Shown here piece after piece: positions 28,975 through 38,947 of a stretch of DNA of 64,000 nt. The notes under the pieces are model-generated. The model saw only the letters and a program-made list of their open reading frames with translations, searched no databases and had not been told where the DNA came from. The stretch comes from Caldilineaceae bacterium (GTDB lineage: Bacteria; Chloroflexota; Anaerolineae; Caldilineales; Caldilineaceae), in contig JAPOVP010000093.1 of NCBI GenBank assembly GCA_026708085.1, positions 1 through 64,000 of the forward strand. The letters run 5' to 3'. The translations under genes were made by a program, and so were the position numbers. Positions within the stretch are counted from its first letter, which is position 1. Each line of letters opens with the position of its first letter.

Positions 28975-29979
28975 TTACTTTGAAAACTGAGCCCGAATGC
29001 GGGGATTCAACAGCCCATAACTAATATCAACTAGCAGGTTGACCATGGTGAATCCGAATGCGGCCAAAAGGACTATCCCCTGCACCATCGGATAGTCCCT
29101 TTGAAAAATCGACTGTACCAGCAGCCAGCCCAACCCAGACCAGCCGAAGACCTGTTCAATGATCACCGCACCACTGAGCAGTCCCCCGACGACAATTCCT
29201 ATGATGGTTAGCAACGATATGAGGGAGTTCTTCAGCGCATGCCTGAGGATTATCTGGCTTTGTGTAAGCCCCTTGGCAGAGGCTGTCCGGATGTAATCCT
29301 GCTGGAGTACCTCCAACATGTCAGCCCGCAAAAACCTCACGAAGTAAGCCGTCAAGTACAACCCCAAAGTCAAGCTAGGCAAAAAAGCCCGTTTCAGGTT
29401 CTCCACAGGACTTTCCCATAGTGGAATGTAGCCAGAGACTGGAAACCAGCCCAGCCTAACCCCAAAAATTAGAATGAGCAACAATCCTAGCCAAAAGACC
29501 GGTATGGCGAATCCGGCGGCGGAGAAGGCACCTACCGCGTAATCAAACATTGAACGATGCTTAACAGCGGCCAAAATGCCGGCAGGTATGGCTACGATCA
29601 TGGCCATAATCACCGCGAGTACGAGTAATTCTAAGGTAGCAGGAAGCCGGCCCAAGATGATGGGTAACACGGGCAGCTCGTTTCGAACCGAAAAGCCCAG
29701 ATTACCCCCAAGGATACCCCTGATCCAGTAGAGGTATTGAATGTGAATTGGTCTGTCCAGTCCCATCTCACGCCGCAGTTCCTCTAACTTCTCCTCGTAA
29801 AGCGACTTTTGGTAGGCCGATTCTCCGGCACCTCCTATAACGTAGCCAGCCGCATCCGCCCCAAGCATAAGCATGGCCGGGTCTCCAGGTGCCAAGCGCA
29901 TGGCCACAAAGACGACGATGGAAACGAAAATCAGGACAACTACAGAAGCTAATAATCTACGTACGATGAACAAGCCCAT
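28975..29979 (-). CDS. ABC transporter permease, DppB/OppB type
   Basis: MRLAPGDPAMLMLG, DYIRTASAKGLTQSQIILRHALKNSLISLLT. Confidence 0.93.
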   Translation of the reverse strand: MGLFIVRRLLASVVVLIFVSIVVFVAMRLAPGDPAMLMLGADAAGYVIGGAGESAYQKSLYEEKLEELRREMGLDRPIHIQYLYWIRGILGGNLGFSVRNELPVLPIILGRLPATLELLVLAVIMAMIVAIPAGILAAVKHRSMFDYAVGAFSAAGFAIPVFWLGLLLILIFGVRLGWFPVSGYIPLWESPVENLKRAFLPSLTLGLYLTAYFVRFLRADMLEVLQQDYIRTASAKGLTQSQIILRHALKNSLISLLTIIGIVVGGLLSGAVIIEQVFGWSGLGWLLVQSIFQRDYPMVQGIVLLAAFGFTMVNLLVDISYGLLNPRIRAQFSK

Positions 29980-30028
29980 GTTTGTCCCTTCGAGAAGACC
30001 ACGCTAATCCCTTTCCCCTGCAGCTGGG

Positions 30029-30946
30029 TCAATCTTCACCTGATAAGGCCTTACGAGGATTCTCCACAAGGAGGATATGAATCTGTTCCTGGCTCAGGCC
30101 CGCCTCTTGGAGCATTGGCACAAACTCTGTGAGAAGAAAATCGTAGCCTGTGCCGCCGTAGGCTTTTAGGTGTGACTTCCAACAAATATCGTGGGACAAG
30201 AGGAGATGCTCCAGGTAACCTCTCTGAATGAACTCCGTGACGAGTCCCAATCTCCTGTGGACATCCCAGCTATATCGTCCTCGAAACGTATCAAATTCCA
30301 CATAAGCCCCGCGCTTGGCCAGAGCCTGGTGATAATCTGGGTGAGGATAGCCATCGCAGTGCCCTACGATCACCCGTCGCAAATCTACCCCTTCCTCCTC
30401 TAGAAGGTCCAGTTGAGCCAGCCCCACCGGGCTGAGCACGGCATGAGTGGTGATCGTCAGGCCCGTTTGGCGATGCGCTCGGGCTGCCGCTCTTAGGGAT
30501 CTTTCCTCTGCTGGAGAAATGAAATGCTTATCCGACCCAACTTCCCCAATGATTCCAGCCCGCACGCCGGTATCGCCCACTCCGTCGTTGATCTCAGCCA
30601 CAATCTCGGCTGCGATCTCATCTACGGTGCTCTCGTACAGCGGACGGTCAAAGAAGGATTCCCGATACCAGCCACAGCCCATCACAATATGCAGTCCCGT
30701 CTCTTGTGAAATATGCTGGAGTGTACGCGGGTCCCGCCCCAGCCCCCAGCTCGTCACGTCAACTACGGAGGTACCACCTGCGTCCTTGAATTGCTTTACC
30801 TCTTTGACAGCCAGCATTGCGTCGTCCACCAAGTGATCGAAGTTACCGGTCACCCGGCGCATATCGCACAGCAGATGCTCATGCGGAAGTACAATGCCCA
30901 ACGTTTCAGCTGCGACAGGACCCAACACTGTCATTACGTGTGACAT
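30029..30946 (-). CDS. Phosphotriesterase-family hydrolase 1
   Basis: LPHEHLLCDMR, GIIGEVGSDKHFISPAEERSLRAAARAHRQTGLTITTHA, VIVGHCDGYP. Confidence 0.88.
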   Translation of the reverse strand: MSHVMTVLGPVAAETLGIVLPHEHLLCDMRRVTGNFDHLVDDAMLAVKEVKQFKDAGGTSVVDVTSWGLGRDPRTLQHISQETGLHIVMGCGWYRESFFDRPLYESTVDEIAAEIVAEINDGVGDTGVRAGIIGEVGSDKHFISPAEERSLRAAARAHRQTGLTITTHAVLSPVGLAQLDLLEEEGVDLRRVIVGHCDGYPHPDYHQALAKRGAYVEFDTFRGRYSWDVHRRLGLVTEFIQRGYLEHLLLSHDICWKSHLKAYGGTGYDFLLTEFVPMLQEAGLSQEQIHILLVENPRKALSGED

Positions 30947-31036
30947 TGTTCCTCCTAACCCGGTTAAACAGGAATGGTTGAGGCCTCAATTGCAAGACCT
31001 TCTTGCCCAGTGTGCAACTAAATCAGGGGTTAGGCC

Positions 31037-32131
31037 CTAACGTGAGATCACAACCTGAGCTGGATTGATCGCCTGATAACTTGCCTTGTTACTGGTAATC
31101 TCAAAAGCTTCCGGAATCTTCTCCAACCCTTCAAGCAGGTGGGTGATCGTTGGCTTCACGCTCACCCGTTTAGAAGCGAGCAGATCGACGGTGTACGCCA
31201 ACCGCCCTGGTGCTTCGGGAAAGAGGTAAGCCAGACTCTTTTGTCGAAAGACATCGGTATCTAATTCCACGGGTTGACCGAAAAGTGCTACCTGAACGAT
31301 TTTTCCAAAATCTCTCATCACGTCAATGGTCTGAATTAGGGTGGAGCTACCGGCCAAGCCTTGTTCGGCACTGCCTCCCGCACACTCAAATGCCACCTCA
31401 ACTCCCGAACCATTCGTAATATCCAGTATGCTGCTTACCGGATCATCATTCTTGGCATTGATGGTGACATCAACGCCCAACTTTTTAGCTATACTCAATG
31501 TCTCATCACGGACGTCGACCCCGATGACACGCCTTGCTCCCGACACTTTAGCCACTTGAGCACAGTACAGTCCCATAACTCCCTGGCCGAATACGGCCAC
31601 AGTGTCCCCCATTTCGATCTTGGCGGTGGCCACCGCGGTAACAGCACCGCTAAGCGGCTGGATGATCGCTCCCTCATGATCATCGACACCCTGCGGGATT
31701 TTGACCAGAGTCTCTGCCGGCAGGACCAGGTATTCGGCAAAGGCACCCGGCAAATGCCGGCCAATCACGGGTCCCCGGCGGCAGCGGTGTTGTTGCCCGG
31801 TCAGGCACAGGGGGCATTCGTGGCATGGCACGTAGGAACCGGCTGCGACCCGGTCACCTGCCTTCAACCCTTTGACTCCATCGCCAACTCCTACAACCTC
31901 AGCACAAAACTCGTGCCCGAAAAGTTGGATGGGCGCTCTCTCCGCGATTAACTTGCGGATGGTTTTTACGCCTAGTGTAGGCAGACCCAAAGCTCTGATT
32001 GCCTCCGTAACGCTGGGCTGAACCACCTTCGTCTTGGCAATAACCCAACCGGGTTTCAGTTCTGGAACGGGTATCTCGTCAAGCCGCATGTCACCAAAAT
32101 CGTACCACCGCCAGGCTTTCATTGTCTTCAT
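31037..32131 (-). CDS. Zinc-dependent medium-chain alcohol dehydrogenase
   Basis: GHEFCAEVVGVGDGVKGLKAGDRV, CHECPLCLTGQQHRC, VAVFGQGVMGLYCAQVAK. Confidence 0.92.
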   Translation of the reverse strand: MKTMKAWRWYDFGDMRLDEIPVPELKPGWVIAKTKVVQPSVTEAIRALGLPTLGVKTIRKLIAERAPIQLFGHEFCAEVVGVGDGVKGLKAGDRVAAGSYVPCHECPLCLTGQQHRCRRGPVIGRHLPGAFAEYLVLPAETLVKIPQGVDDHEGAIIQPLSGAVTAVATAKIEMGDTVAVFGQGVMGLYCAQVAKVSGARRVIGVDVRDETLSIAKKLGVDVTINAKNDDPVSSILDITNGSGVEVAFECAGGSAEQGLAGSSTLIQTIDVMRDFGKIVQVALFGQPVELDTDVFRQKSLAYLFPEAPGRLAYTVDLLASKRVSVKPTITHLLEGLEKIPEAFEITSNKASYQAINPAQVVISR

Positions 32132-32154
32132 AGGGCTTTTTCTTCTCCTTTCTC

Positions 32155-33090
32155 TTAGAAAGCCAGAACCCGTCTAGGATTTTCCACCGTCATCATTTCG
32201 ATCTGCTCCTCACTGACCCCCGCTTCCCTCAGGGCCGGTAGGAATTTTGCCAGGACGTGGTCATAGCCAATACCCCCGTTCACGTGTAAGTGCGAGCGCA
32301 AACAGACATCAGAGGAGAGAAGGATCTGAGATTCATAGCCGCGCCTGAGGAGCTCTATCAAAGCGGCGATGCGGCGCTCATCGGGGCAATGATAACGCTT
32401 ACCGATGTCATCATACTGTACATAAGCTCCCCGCTTGACAATCGCCTCATGATAGTCCAGGCTAAGATAGGTGTCGCAGTGCCCTACAATGACTCTCCGT
32501 AAGTCTGCCCCTTCTTCCTGTAGAATATCCAGTTGATCGAGGCCCACCGGGTAGAGGAAAGCATGGGTGGTGATAGCCGCGCCCGTCTGATTATGGGCTC
32601 TGGCGGCAGCTCGAAATACCCGTTCCTCAGCCGGGGAAATATAATCCTTGTCAGCACCGATCTCACCAATGATGCCCGCCCGAATCCCGGTGTCATCCGC
32701 ACCTTCGGTAAGGTCTCGCACGATTTCGGCCGCCAGCTCATTGGCATTGGCGCGCTCGATTCGTTCGGGCAGGAATGGCCCCCGATACCAGCCACAGCCC
32801 ATAATGACATTTAGACCAGTGGCTTCCGCGATACGCTTGAGACCTTGGGGATTACGTCGCAAATCAGGTGTAGTGACCTCCACCACGGATCGGCCGCCCG
32901 CTTTCTGAAAATAAGCGAGTTCGTCGATAATCAACGCCTCGTCGATGAGAAGCCCATCAGCCATACAACCAGTCCAGGCCAGAAATGCATCCCCGCTGAC
33001 ATAGTAGCTGTCCAAGATGAGATGCTCGTGAGCCGCAGTAACACCCAGTTCATCTGGCGAGATAGGACCCAAAACCGTCATGATTTGCAT
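32155..33090 (-). CDS. Phosphotriesterase-family hydrolase 2
   Basis: AAHEHLILDSYY, GIIGEIGADKDYISPAEERVFRAAARAHNQTGAAITTHA, VIVGHCDTY. Confidence 0.88.
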   Translation of the reverse strand: MQIMTVLGPISPDELGVTAAHEHLILDSYYVSGDAFLAWTGCMADGLLIDEALIIDELAYFQKAGGRSVVEVTTPDLRRNPQGLKRIAEATGLNVIMGCGWYRGPFLPERIERANANELAAEIVRDLTEGADDTGIRAGIIGEIGADKDYISPAEERVFRAAARAHNQTGAAITTHAFLYPVGLDQLDILQEEGADLRRVIVGHCDTYLSLDYHEAIVKRGAYVQYDDIGKRYHCPDERRIAALIELLRRGYESQILLSSDVCLRSHLHVNGGIGYDHVLAKFLPALREAGVSEEQIEMMTVENPRRVLAF

Positions 33091-33103
33091 TCTTAATCAC
33101 TCC

Positions 33104-33275
33104 TTTGCTAACGGACACACCTTATAGTTGACAAGATTCTGGCTGCAAATCTGGTTATTCAACGCCCAGACCGATGACGGCTGACCGCTGACCGCTGTAA
33201 AACGTAAGCTGATCGATGGTGACCGGTCGGGAGTCGATAAGCTCTGTCAAATTGGCAGGTTGTCCGTTAGCAAAA
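33104..33275. repeat. MITE-like element, family D, copy 1
   Basis: Ends tttgctaacggacacac... and ...tgtccgttagcaaa; interior matches the reverse complement of 36905-37069. Confidence 0.75.
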
Positions 33276-33415
33276 TATCTCCAACGAAAGGTGCTTTAAG
33301 CATTTACTGTGGAGTTCGACAGACCCTGCGGGCCAGCAACGAGAACAAAAATGGTTCTTCGGGGGACCTACCCCAACTATGCCAGCATAGTGTGCCCCCC
33401 GGTCTGCGACGCCAT

Positions 33416-34906
33416 TTACAGGGGAGTCCAGGAAAAGTCGCGGTCTAACGGATACAGAGGGCGAGGGACCCGACTAAAGGGCAGCAAATTAAGATTGGAG
33501 GTGCTGAATCCCGGCGTGTCTAAGGGTAGGGCTTCCGTCATAATATCGGTATACGCGGCCCGAAAAGCCCCGTTCTCCCGAACCACGACGATCTTGGCCT
33601 CGCTAGGTTCAAGGCCAACGCTGCGGTAAAGCTCCGGGTCAAAAGTGGATATGGCGCGTTCGCTCAGCACCAGGAAGATACCTCCAGACTGAAGCACCAC
33701 CGTTCGCCCCATGTTGGCCTTTAGCCCGGTATATAAAGGGCCTTTATAGGTAAATTGGCCGTCGGAAATAAGCCGCACAGTACCGGTCACCGGCACGGGC
33801 TGACTGTAGACCTGATCGATCTTAGCCCCGACTTCTAGGGTCACTTTCTGACCGACTCCTGCCTCAATAGCCTGAGCCACCGCCTGAGAGTCCACCTGAG
33901 TTATTAAAGTTCGCTCCTCTATCTTTTGCTCTACCAGAGCTTGAAGCGCGAGGGTACTATCTCCCGGCGAGCCTCCACTGATGTTATCACTGGCGTAGGA
34001 AAGTATCACCGGGCCCTCTGTCTGAAGAGCCCGCTCAATCGCATCGGCCAATGAAAATAATGGCACTTTGAACTGCTGCCGCCGCTCCCAAAGCATCTGG
34101 CCCAATTCGTCCGCCAACCCTTGGGCCAGGGCAGGATCATTGTTTGTGACCACCACCATCGTTGACCCCATCTCCTCCACATCCAACCAGGGCTGCACAG
34201 GGAAGACGGAAATGGAAATCACCCCTGGTTGCTTCTCCAGCTCCTTGGCGCGAGTCACCAACTCGGCCATTGGCCCCTCGATGCTGGTCGGCATCCGCTC
34301 CGGGTACGTGATTACGGGCACCTTTCGAAAGGCTACTGTAGGCCGAAGCTGGCCCTTTGACATTGAAAAGAGAATATTAGCCGCTCGCTGGCCGGTGTCG
34401 TGCTGGTCCGTGTGGGGGTGGGTACGGTAGCCCACCAAGGCGTCAGCAGAACTTATCATAAGCCGGGTGATGTTGGCATGCATGTCCAAGCTTGCCACCA
34501 GCGGCCGATCCTCTCCTACCAGGTCACGGACGGCAGCCAGCAAATCACCCTCAGGATCATCAAGTTCCTCCACCGCCATAGAACCATGCAGAGCCAGCAA
34601 GATCCCGTCCAACTGACCGGCCTCTTGCAGACCGGCCAGGAGGTTGGTCTTGATAAAATTGTAAGTCTCATGGGTGAGCCGTCCAGAAGAGATAGCCCGG
34701 GCCCCAATAATAGGTAAGAATTCGACCCCCTCCGCTTGAGCAGCATCGATGAAGCCGGCTATTTCCGTGTTTGTACCACGAAACCGTCGCAAAATCTCGT
34801 CCCCCAAGCAGAGGTGGTCCGCTCGGAAATCATCGAGTGTGGTCTCAAGCGGTGAAAAGGTGTTTGCTTCTTGCAATATATAACCGGCAGCCAGTCGCAT
34901 GGTCAA
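33416..34906 (-). CDS. M81 family (MlrC-like) metallopeptidase 3
   Basis: LLALHGSMAVEELDDPEGDLLAAVRD, SLDMHANITRLM, YRTHPHTDQHDTGQRA. Confidence 0.9.
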   Translation of the reverse strand: MTMRLAAGYILQEANTFSPLETTLDDFRADHLCLGDEILRRFRGTNTEIAGFIDAAQAEGVEFLPIIGARAISSGRLTHETYNFIKTNLLAGLQEAGQLDGILLALHGSMAVEELDDPEGDLLAAVRDLVGEDRPLVASLDMHANITRLMISSADALVGYRTHPHTDQHDTGQRAANILFSMSKGQLRPTVAFRKVPVITYPERMPTSIEGPMAELVTRAKELEKQPGVISISVFPVQPWLDVEEMGSTMVVVTNNDPALAQGLADELGQMLWERRQQFKVPLFSLADAIERALQTEGPVILSYASDNISGGSPGDSTLALQALVEQKIEERTLITQVDSQAVAQAIEAGVGQKVTLEVGAKIDQVYSQPVPVTGTVRLISDGQFTYKGPLYTGLKANMGRTVVLQSGGIFLVLSERAISTFDPELYRSVGLEPSEAKIVVVRENGAFRAAYTDIMTEALPLDTPGFSTSNLNLLPFSRVPRPLYPLDRDFSWTPL

Positions 34907-34923
34907 CTCCTTTAAATAATTTC

Positions 34924-36207
34924 TTAGACAATTTCCCGTATGGCTGCCTCTATGCCCTCGAGCGCTCGATCTACATCTTCTTTGGTGTGTGCCGAGGACA
35001 TGCTCAGGTGCAGACCACTGTGAAAGTGAATGCCATGACGCAGGGCGGCGGCAAAGAACTGATGGAGTAGCCTCGTGTCGCTCTGGGCCACAGTGGCATA
35101 GTCGGTGGGCTCCTCATCCAGGCCGAAAAGTAAGCAAAATTCGGCCCCAATCGCCTGGAGCCAACACTTCACCCCTGTCCGGGCAATAATCTCGCGGATA
35201 CCCTCGTACAGATCGTCACATCGCCCCAGCAACTTCTCGTAGAAGTCGAACTGTGTAATCTCATCCAGAACTGCATTTGCAGCCATAACGGCCGTGAGGT
35301 GACCAGGATAAGTACCACTGTGCTGGGCTTGCCCCAGAGGTGCAATGTCCGCCATGATCTCCCGTTTGCCGGCAAAGACGCTGATAGGCATCCCCCCGCC
35401 CAGGGCCTTACCCACAGCACATAGATCAGGCGTCACCCCCAGATAAGCCTGAGCACAGCCCGGCCCGGTGCGGAATGCGGACAGGATCTCGTCAAAGATG
35501 AGGACAACATCGTTGGCTGTTGTCAAATCACGCATGGCCTCCAAATAGCCCGGTCTGGGCCGGATCCCACCACCGTTGTAGTTAATGGGTTCGAGTATGA
35601 CGGCAGCGATCTCATCACTCCGGCTGACGAGGGTTTCCTCAAGCCTCTCGAGATCATTGAATGGCAGGACGATCACCAGATCGTCAAGACCTTTGGGGAC
35701 GCCGCCGCTCTCGCGGCAGATATTTGGTAAGCCTTGGCCTGGCGCAGGAGTATGATTATACTGCGAGTAGTCGTGATAGCCGTGGAAATGGCCTTCGAAC
35801 TTTACAATCTTGTCCTTGCCTGTGTACTCCCGGGCCAAGCGAAGGAGATAATAGGTCGTCTCTGTCCCAGACATGGTGAAACGTACGAGATCAGCGCAGG
35901 GCAGAATATCCACCAGTTTCTTGGCCAGCCGGCTATGGTACGGCGTTTCATGAGAACAGATGATGCCCAAATCCAAGGCCTTGGCAATGGCTGCCCGCAC
36001 CCTGGGGTGGCCATGGCCCAGGAACGAGGCGCCGAAAGACATATGTAAGTCCACATACTCCCGTCCCTCCAAGTCATAGACCTTGCTACCCTCCCCTTGT
36101 GTGACGTAGAAGGGCTGGCCCAGAGCGTGGTTCAGGCGGCCAGATCCACACAGCCCACCAACCAGATAACCCGAAGCAAATTCATAGAGATCGTCGGCTT
36201 TGCTCAC
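34924..36207 (-). CDS. Class-III aminotransferase, glutamate-1-semialdehyde aminomutase-like
   Basis: FHGYHDYSQYNHTP, VILEPINYNGGG, LIFDEILSAFRTG, AVGKALGGGMPISVFAGKREIM. Confidence 0.9.
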   Translation of the reverse strand: MSKADDLYEFASGYLVGGLCGSGRLNHALGQPFYVTQGEGSKVYDLEGREYVDLHMSFGASFLGHGHPRVRAAIAKALDLGIICSHETPYHSRLAKKLVDILPCADLVRFTMSGTETTYYLLRLAREYTGKDKIVKFEGHFHGYHDYSQYNHTPAPGQGLPNICRESGGVPKGLDDLVIVLPFNDLERLEETLVSRSDEIAAVILEPINYNGGGIRPRPGYLEAMRDLTTANDVVLIFDEILSAFRTGPGCAQAYLGVTPDLCAVGKALGGGMPISVFAGKREIMADIAPLGQAQHSGTYPGHLTAVMAANAVLDEITQFDFYEKLLGRCDDLYEGIREIIARTGVKCWLQAIGAEFCLLFGLDEEPTDYATVAQSDTRLLHQFFAAALRHGIHFHSGLHLSMSSAHTKEDVDRALEGIEAAIREIV

Positions 36208-36318
36208 TGCATTTCCTCAATAGGGCCTTATGTTAGTTTGTGTATAAAAAAAGACCCCTGCTGAGTTACCTTTGGAAGTCTTCATCAACCAAGGTATCTC
36301 ACCAGGAGGACCAACCGA

Positions 36319-36806
36319 ATGATAGCCCACTTTGATGACTTCTGTCTATGGGTGTATGTGCTGATTGACGACATTTGCAAGGAACTGGAAGGACATTTGA
36401 GAGGACCGGGGCCGGTGCCTGCGTGTAGCGACAGTGAATTGATTGCGATCAGTCTCATCGGCGAGTGCCTGGGATGGGACGTGGAAACGGAGTTGCTCAG
36501 TCATATGCAGGCACATCGGGAATCGCATCCGCCTGCTCACCAAGCCCGCGCAAAAACCAGAAAAAACAGCTCCCGGCACGCGTCTCTCGCCTCTACGACG
36601 CGGTCCGCCAATTGATCGAAACCGTCACCAGTCAACTCAACGCACAGTTCTCGATTGAAACCAACCACGCTCACGCGCTCAGAGGCCTTGGTGCACGCTT
36701 ATACACGAAATTGACTGCACATACCCTCTGCATTCATATCAACCATCTCTTGGGCGTACCTGACTATCTGCAAATCCAAGCACTTGGCCTTTCCCAACTC
36801 GCATAA
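36319..36806 (+). pseudogene. Internally deleted, frameshifted transposase remnant (IS982-like)
   Basis: N-terminal MIAHFDDFCLWVYVLIDDIC...CSDSELIAISLIGECLGWD in one frame; C-terminal YDAVRQLIETVTSQLNAQFSIETNHAHALRGLGARLYTKLTAHTLCIHIN in another; catalytic middle missing. Confidence 0.7.
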
Positions 36807-36904
36807 GGCCCCAATAGCTAGTTAAGCCGAAAGTAAGGGGCAGGGCGTAACAAAAGGGCCTACCCCCTACTTCCAGATAAGTCGTCATTCCTTTGCCAGA
36901 AAAC

Positions 36905-37069
36905 TTTCTAACGGACACACTTTCAATTTGACAGAGTTGGCTTGCCCATGACCGCCGACCACCGAAACAGCTTACATTTGTCGGCGGTCGGCCATCATCG
37001 GTCTGGGCGTTGCCCCACCAAATTTGGGGCCAAAACGCTGTCAAATATAGGCTGTGTCCGTTAGCAAAA
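36905..37069. repeat. MITE-like element, family D, copy 2 (opposite orientation)
   Basis: tttctaacggacacac...; gtgtccgttagcaaaat end; internal ACCGCCGAC/GTCGGCGGT hairpin. Confidence 0.75.
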
Positions 37070-37090
37070 TCGAAAAAATTTATGGCAAAG

Positions 37091-38650
37091 TTACTGATCC
37101 AGCCAGACCTCGCGGTACAGACGCAATTGACTAGGGCTCACATGCCATTTCTTGACATTAGAACGGACTAAGGAAACCGACGGGGCCGCACCGATCATGA
37201 TGACCGGTAACTCCTCGACATTGATCTCCTGCAAGCGTGCGAAATTCTCTGCAGCCTTCTGCGGATCGATCTCGGACTTGCCTGCCTCCCACAACTCTAT
37301 GGCCTCTTCATTAACCCACGTCCCCGCTCTAATCCAGCGTGAGGCACCGCGGTCCATCCAATCATTGGGGTTGGCACTTAGCCCCATAGCATTCCAGGAA
37401 ACTTCATACTCCTGCCCAATATACTTGTCCAACCAGACCGCGATCTCGGACTCCACGATGTTCATAGTTACCCCACACTCGGCCAGTCCGGCCTGCCAGA
37501 TTACAGCCGCCTGCTTCCCATCAGAGAAGCCGGAGATCGTCTCGACGGTGACCTCCAGGTCAGGGTATCCTTCCTCGGCCAGAATCTCCCTGCACTTCTC
37601 TGGATCGTAGGGATAACCCTCAAACTCCGCGAAGTAGGGCACACTAGGCGCAATGGGACTCACTAACGGGGTGCCTTGCCCCATCCAGGCTGTCCTATTG
37701 ACGGCATCATTGTCTAGGGCGTGGGCCAGGGCCTGCCTCACCCGAAAGCTGTTCATGATAGCCTCATTCTGCCCGCCAACCATCACAAAATACTGGGTAG
37801 CTGTGGAGCTGTCTGGCTTTATAACCCTGATATCTTCCGAGGTCAGGAAACGCAGGGCATCCACGACCGAAACATCTCGTACGACATCAACCTCTCCGGC
37901 CTCTAGGCTGGCGATGCGCGCCTGTACGTCTGGCATCACCCGCAGCACAACCTTGTCAACGTAAGGTTTCCCTTCGTCCCAGTAGTCCTCGAATCGCTCG
38001 AGTACGATCCGGTCGTTGGGTATCCACTCGACAAACTTAAAGGGACCGGTCCCGATGGGTTCCGACTGCAAAGTTTCTGCCTCTTCATGCGGGATTATGG
38101 AAACCCAGGTCGAATCGTCCATAAAGTAGGCGTTAGCCGTCGCCAAGTTGAACTGGATCGTATAGTCGTCCAGGATTTCCATAGAGTCGATCCCTTCTCC
38201 GTACCTGGCTAGAGTAGGGGCCATATCCTTGACCCTTTCGAAGCTGAACTTCACGTCCTCCGCGGTCATCTCCCGGCCGTTGTGAAACTTCACCCCCTCC
38301 CTTAGCTTCACGATGTAGGTCCTGGCATCTACGATTTCCCACGATTCGGCCAGATCAGGCACCAGTTCGAGATTCTCGTTGATCATGGCCAGGCTACCGT
38401 AGACCTGAAACCTGAACATGTCACTAAATATGATGAGGGTCATAGCCTGGGGGTCGAAATTGTCCATATCCCCACCGATGGCGATTGTCAGCGTGCCACC
38501 CTCCTTGATCTGCCCCGGAACGGGCGTGACCTCGACAATGACCTCTTTTTCTACTTCAACAACGGTAACCGCTCCGGGTGTAGCCGTACACGCTGCTACC
38601 AAGCTCAAGATCGTCATTACGGCCAACAGGATCAAAATTCGCTTTGTCAT
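37091..38650 (-). CDS. ABC transporter substrate-binding lipoprotein, family 5
   Basis: Lipobox SLVAACTAT, VEVEKEVIVEVTP, LREGVKFHNGREMTAEDVKFSFERVKD. Confidence 0.93.
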   Translation of the reverse strand: MTKRILILLAVMTILSLVAACTATPGAVTVVEVEKEVIVEVTPVPGQIKEGGTLTIAIGGDMDNFDPQAMTLIIFSDMFRFQVYGSLAMINENLELVPDLAESWEIVDARTYIVKLREGVKFHNGREMTAEDVKFSFERVKDMAPTLARYGEGIDSMEILDDYTIQFNLATANAYFMDDSTWVSIIPHEEAETLQSEPIGTGPFKFVEWIPNDRIVLERFEDYWDEGKPYVDKVVLRVMPDVQARIASLEAGEVDVVRDVSVVDALRFLTSEDIRVIKPDSSTATQYFVMVGGQNEAIMNSFRVRQALAHALDNDAVNRTAWMGQGTPLVSPIAPSVPYFAEFEGYPYDPEKCREILAEEGYPDLEVTVETISGFSDGKQAAVIWQAGLAECGVTMNIVESEIAVWLDKYIGQEYEVSWNAMGLSANPNDWMDRGASRWIRAGTWVNEEAIELWEAGKSEIDPQKAAENFARLQEINVEELPVIMIGAAPSVSLVRSNVKKWHVSPSQLRLYREVWLDQ

Positions 38651-38691
38651 TTTTCTCCTCCATTGAAAATACTAAAGTCACATTTCCATTT

Positions 38692-38859
38692 GTGAGAAAC
38701 CCCGATATAGATATCCGGGGCTTCCCCAATGCCCTGGCCGGGGTTTCTCCAGGGAGAAGCGAGGCAAGGCCTCAACATCCAAGAAACAAGAGCTTATCAC
38801 TGTAAGTGAGGCGTCATCACCCCCGTTAAAACAAAGGGGCTTTCCCGGCTTCTCCCGTA
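38692..38859 (-). repeat. Family C putative IS200/IS605-type 3'/right-end remnant copy 4
   Basis: Minus strand TACGGGAGAAGCCGGGAAAGCCCCTTTG ... GGGGAAGCCCCGGATATCTATATCGGGGTTTCTCAC. Confidence 0.5.
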
Positions 38860-38947
38860 TGCAACGAAATGTTGCGCCAACAGAAAACCAGTTAATTCCT
38901 TCCTTAATGTGACCTCCTTTCAGCACCCATTCTCCGTGGAGAATTCG

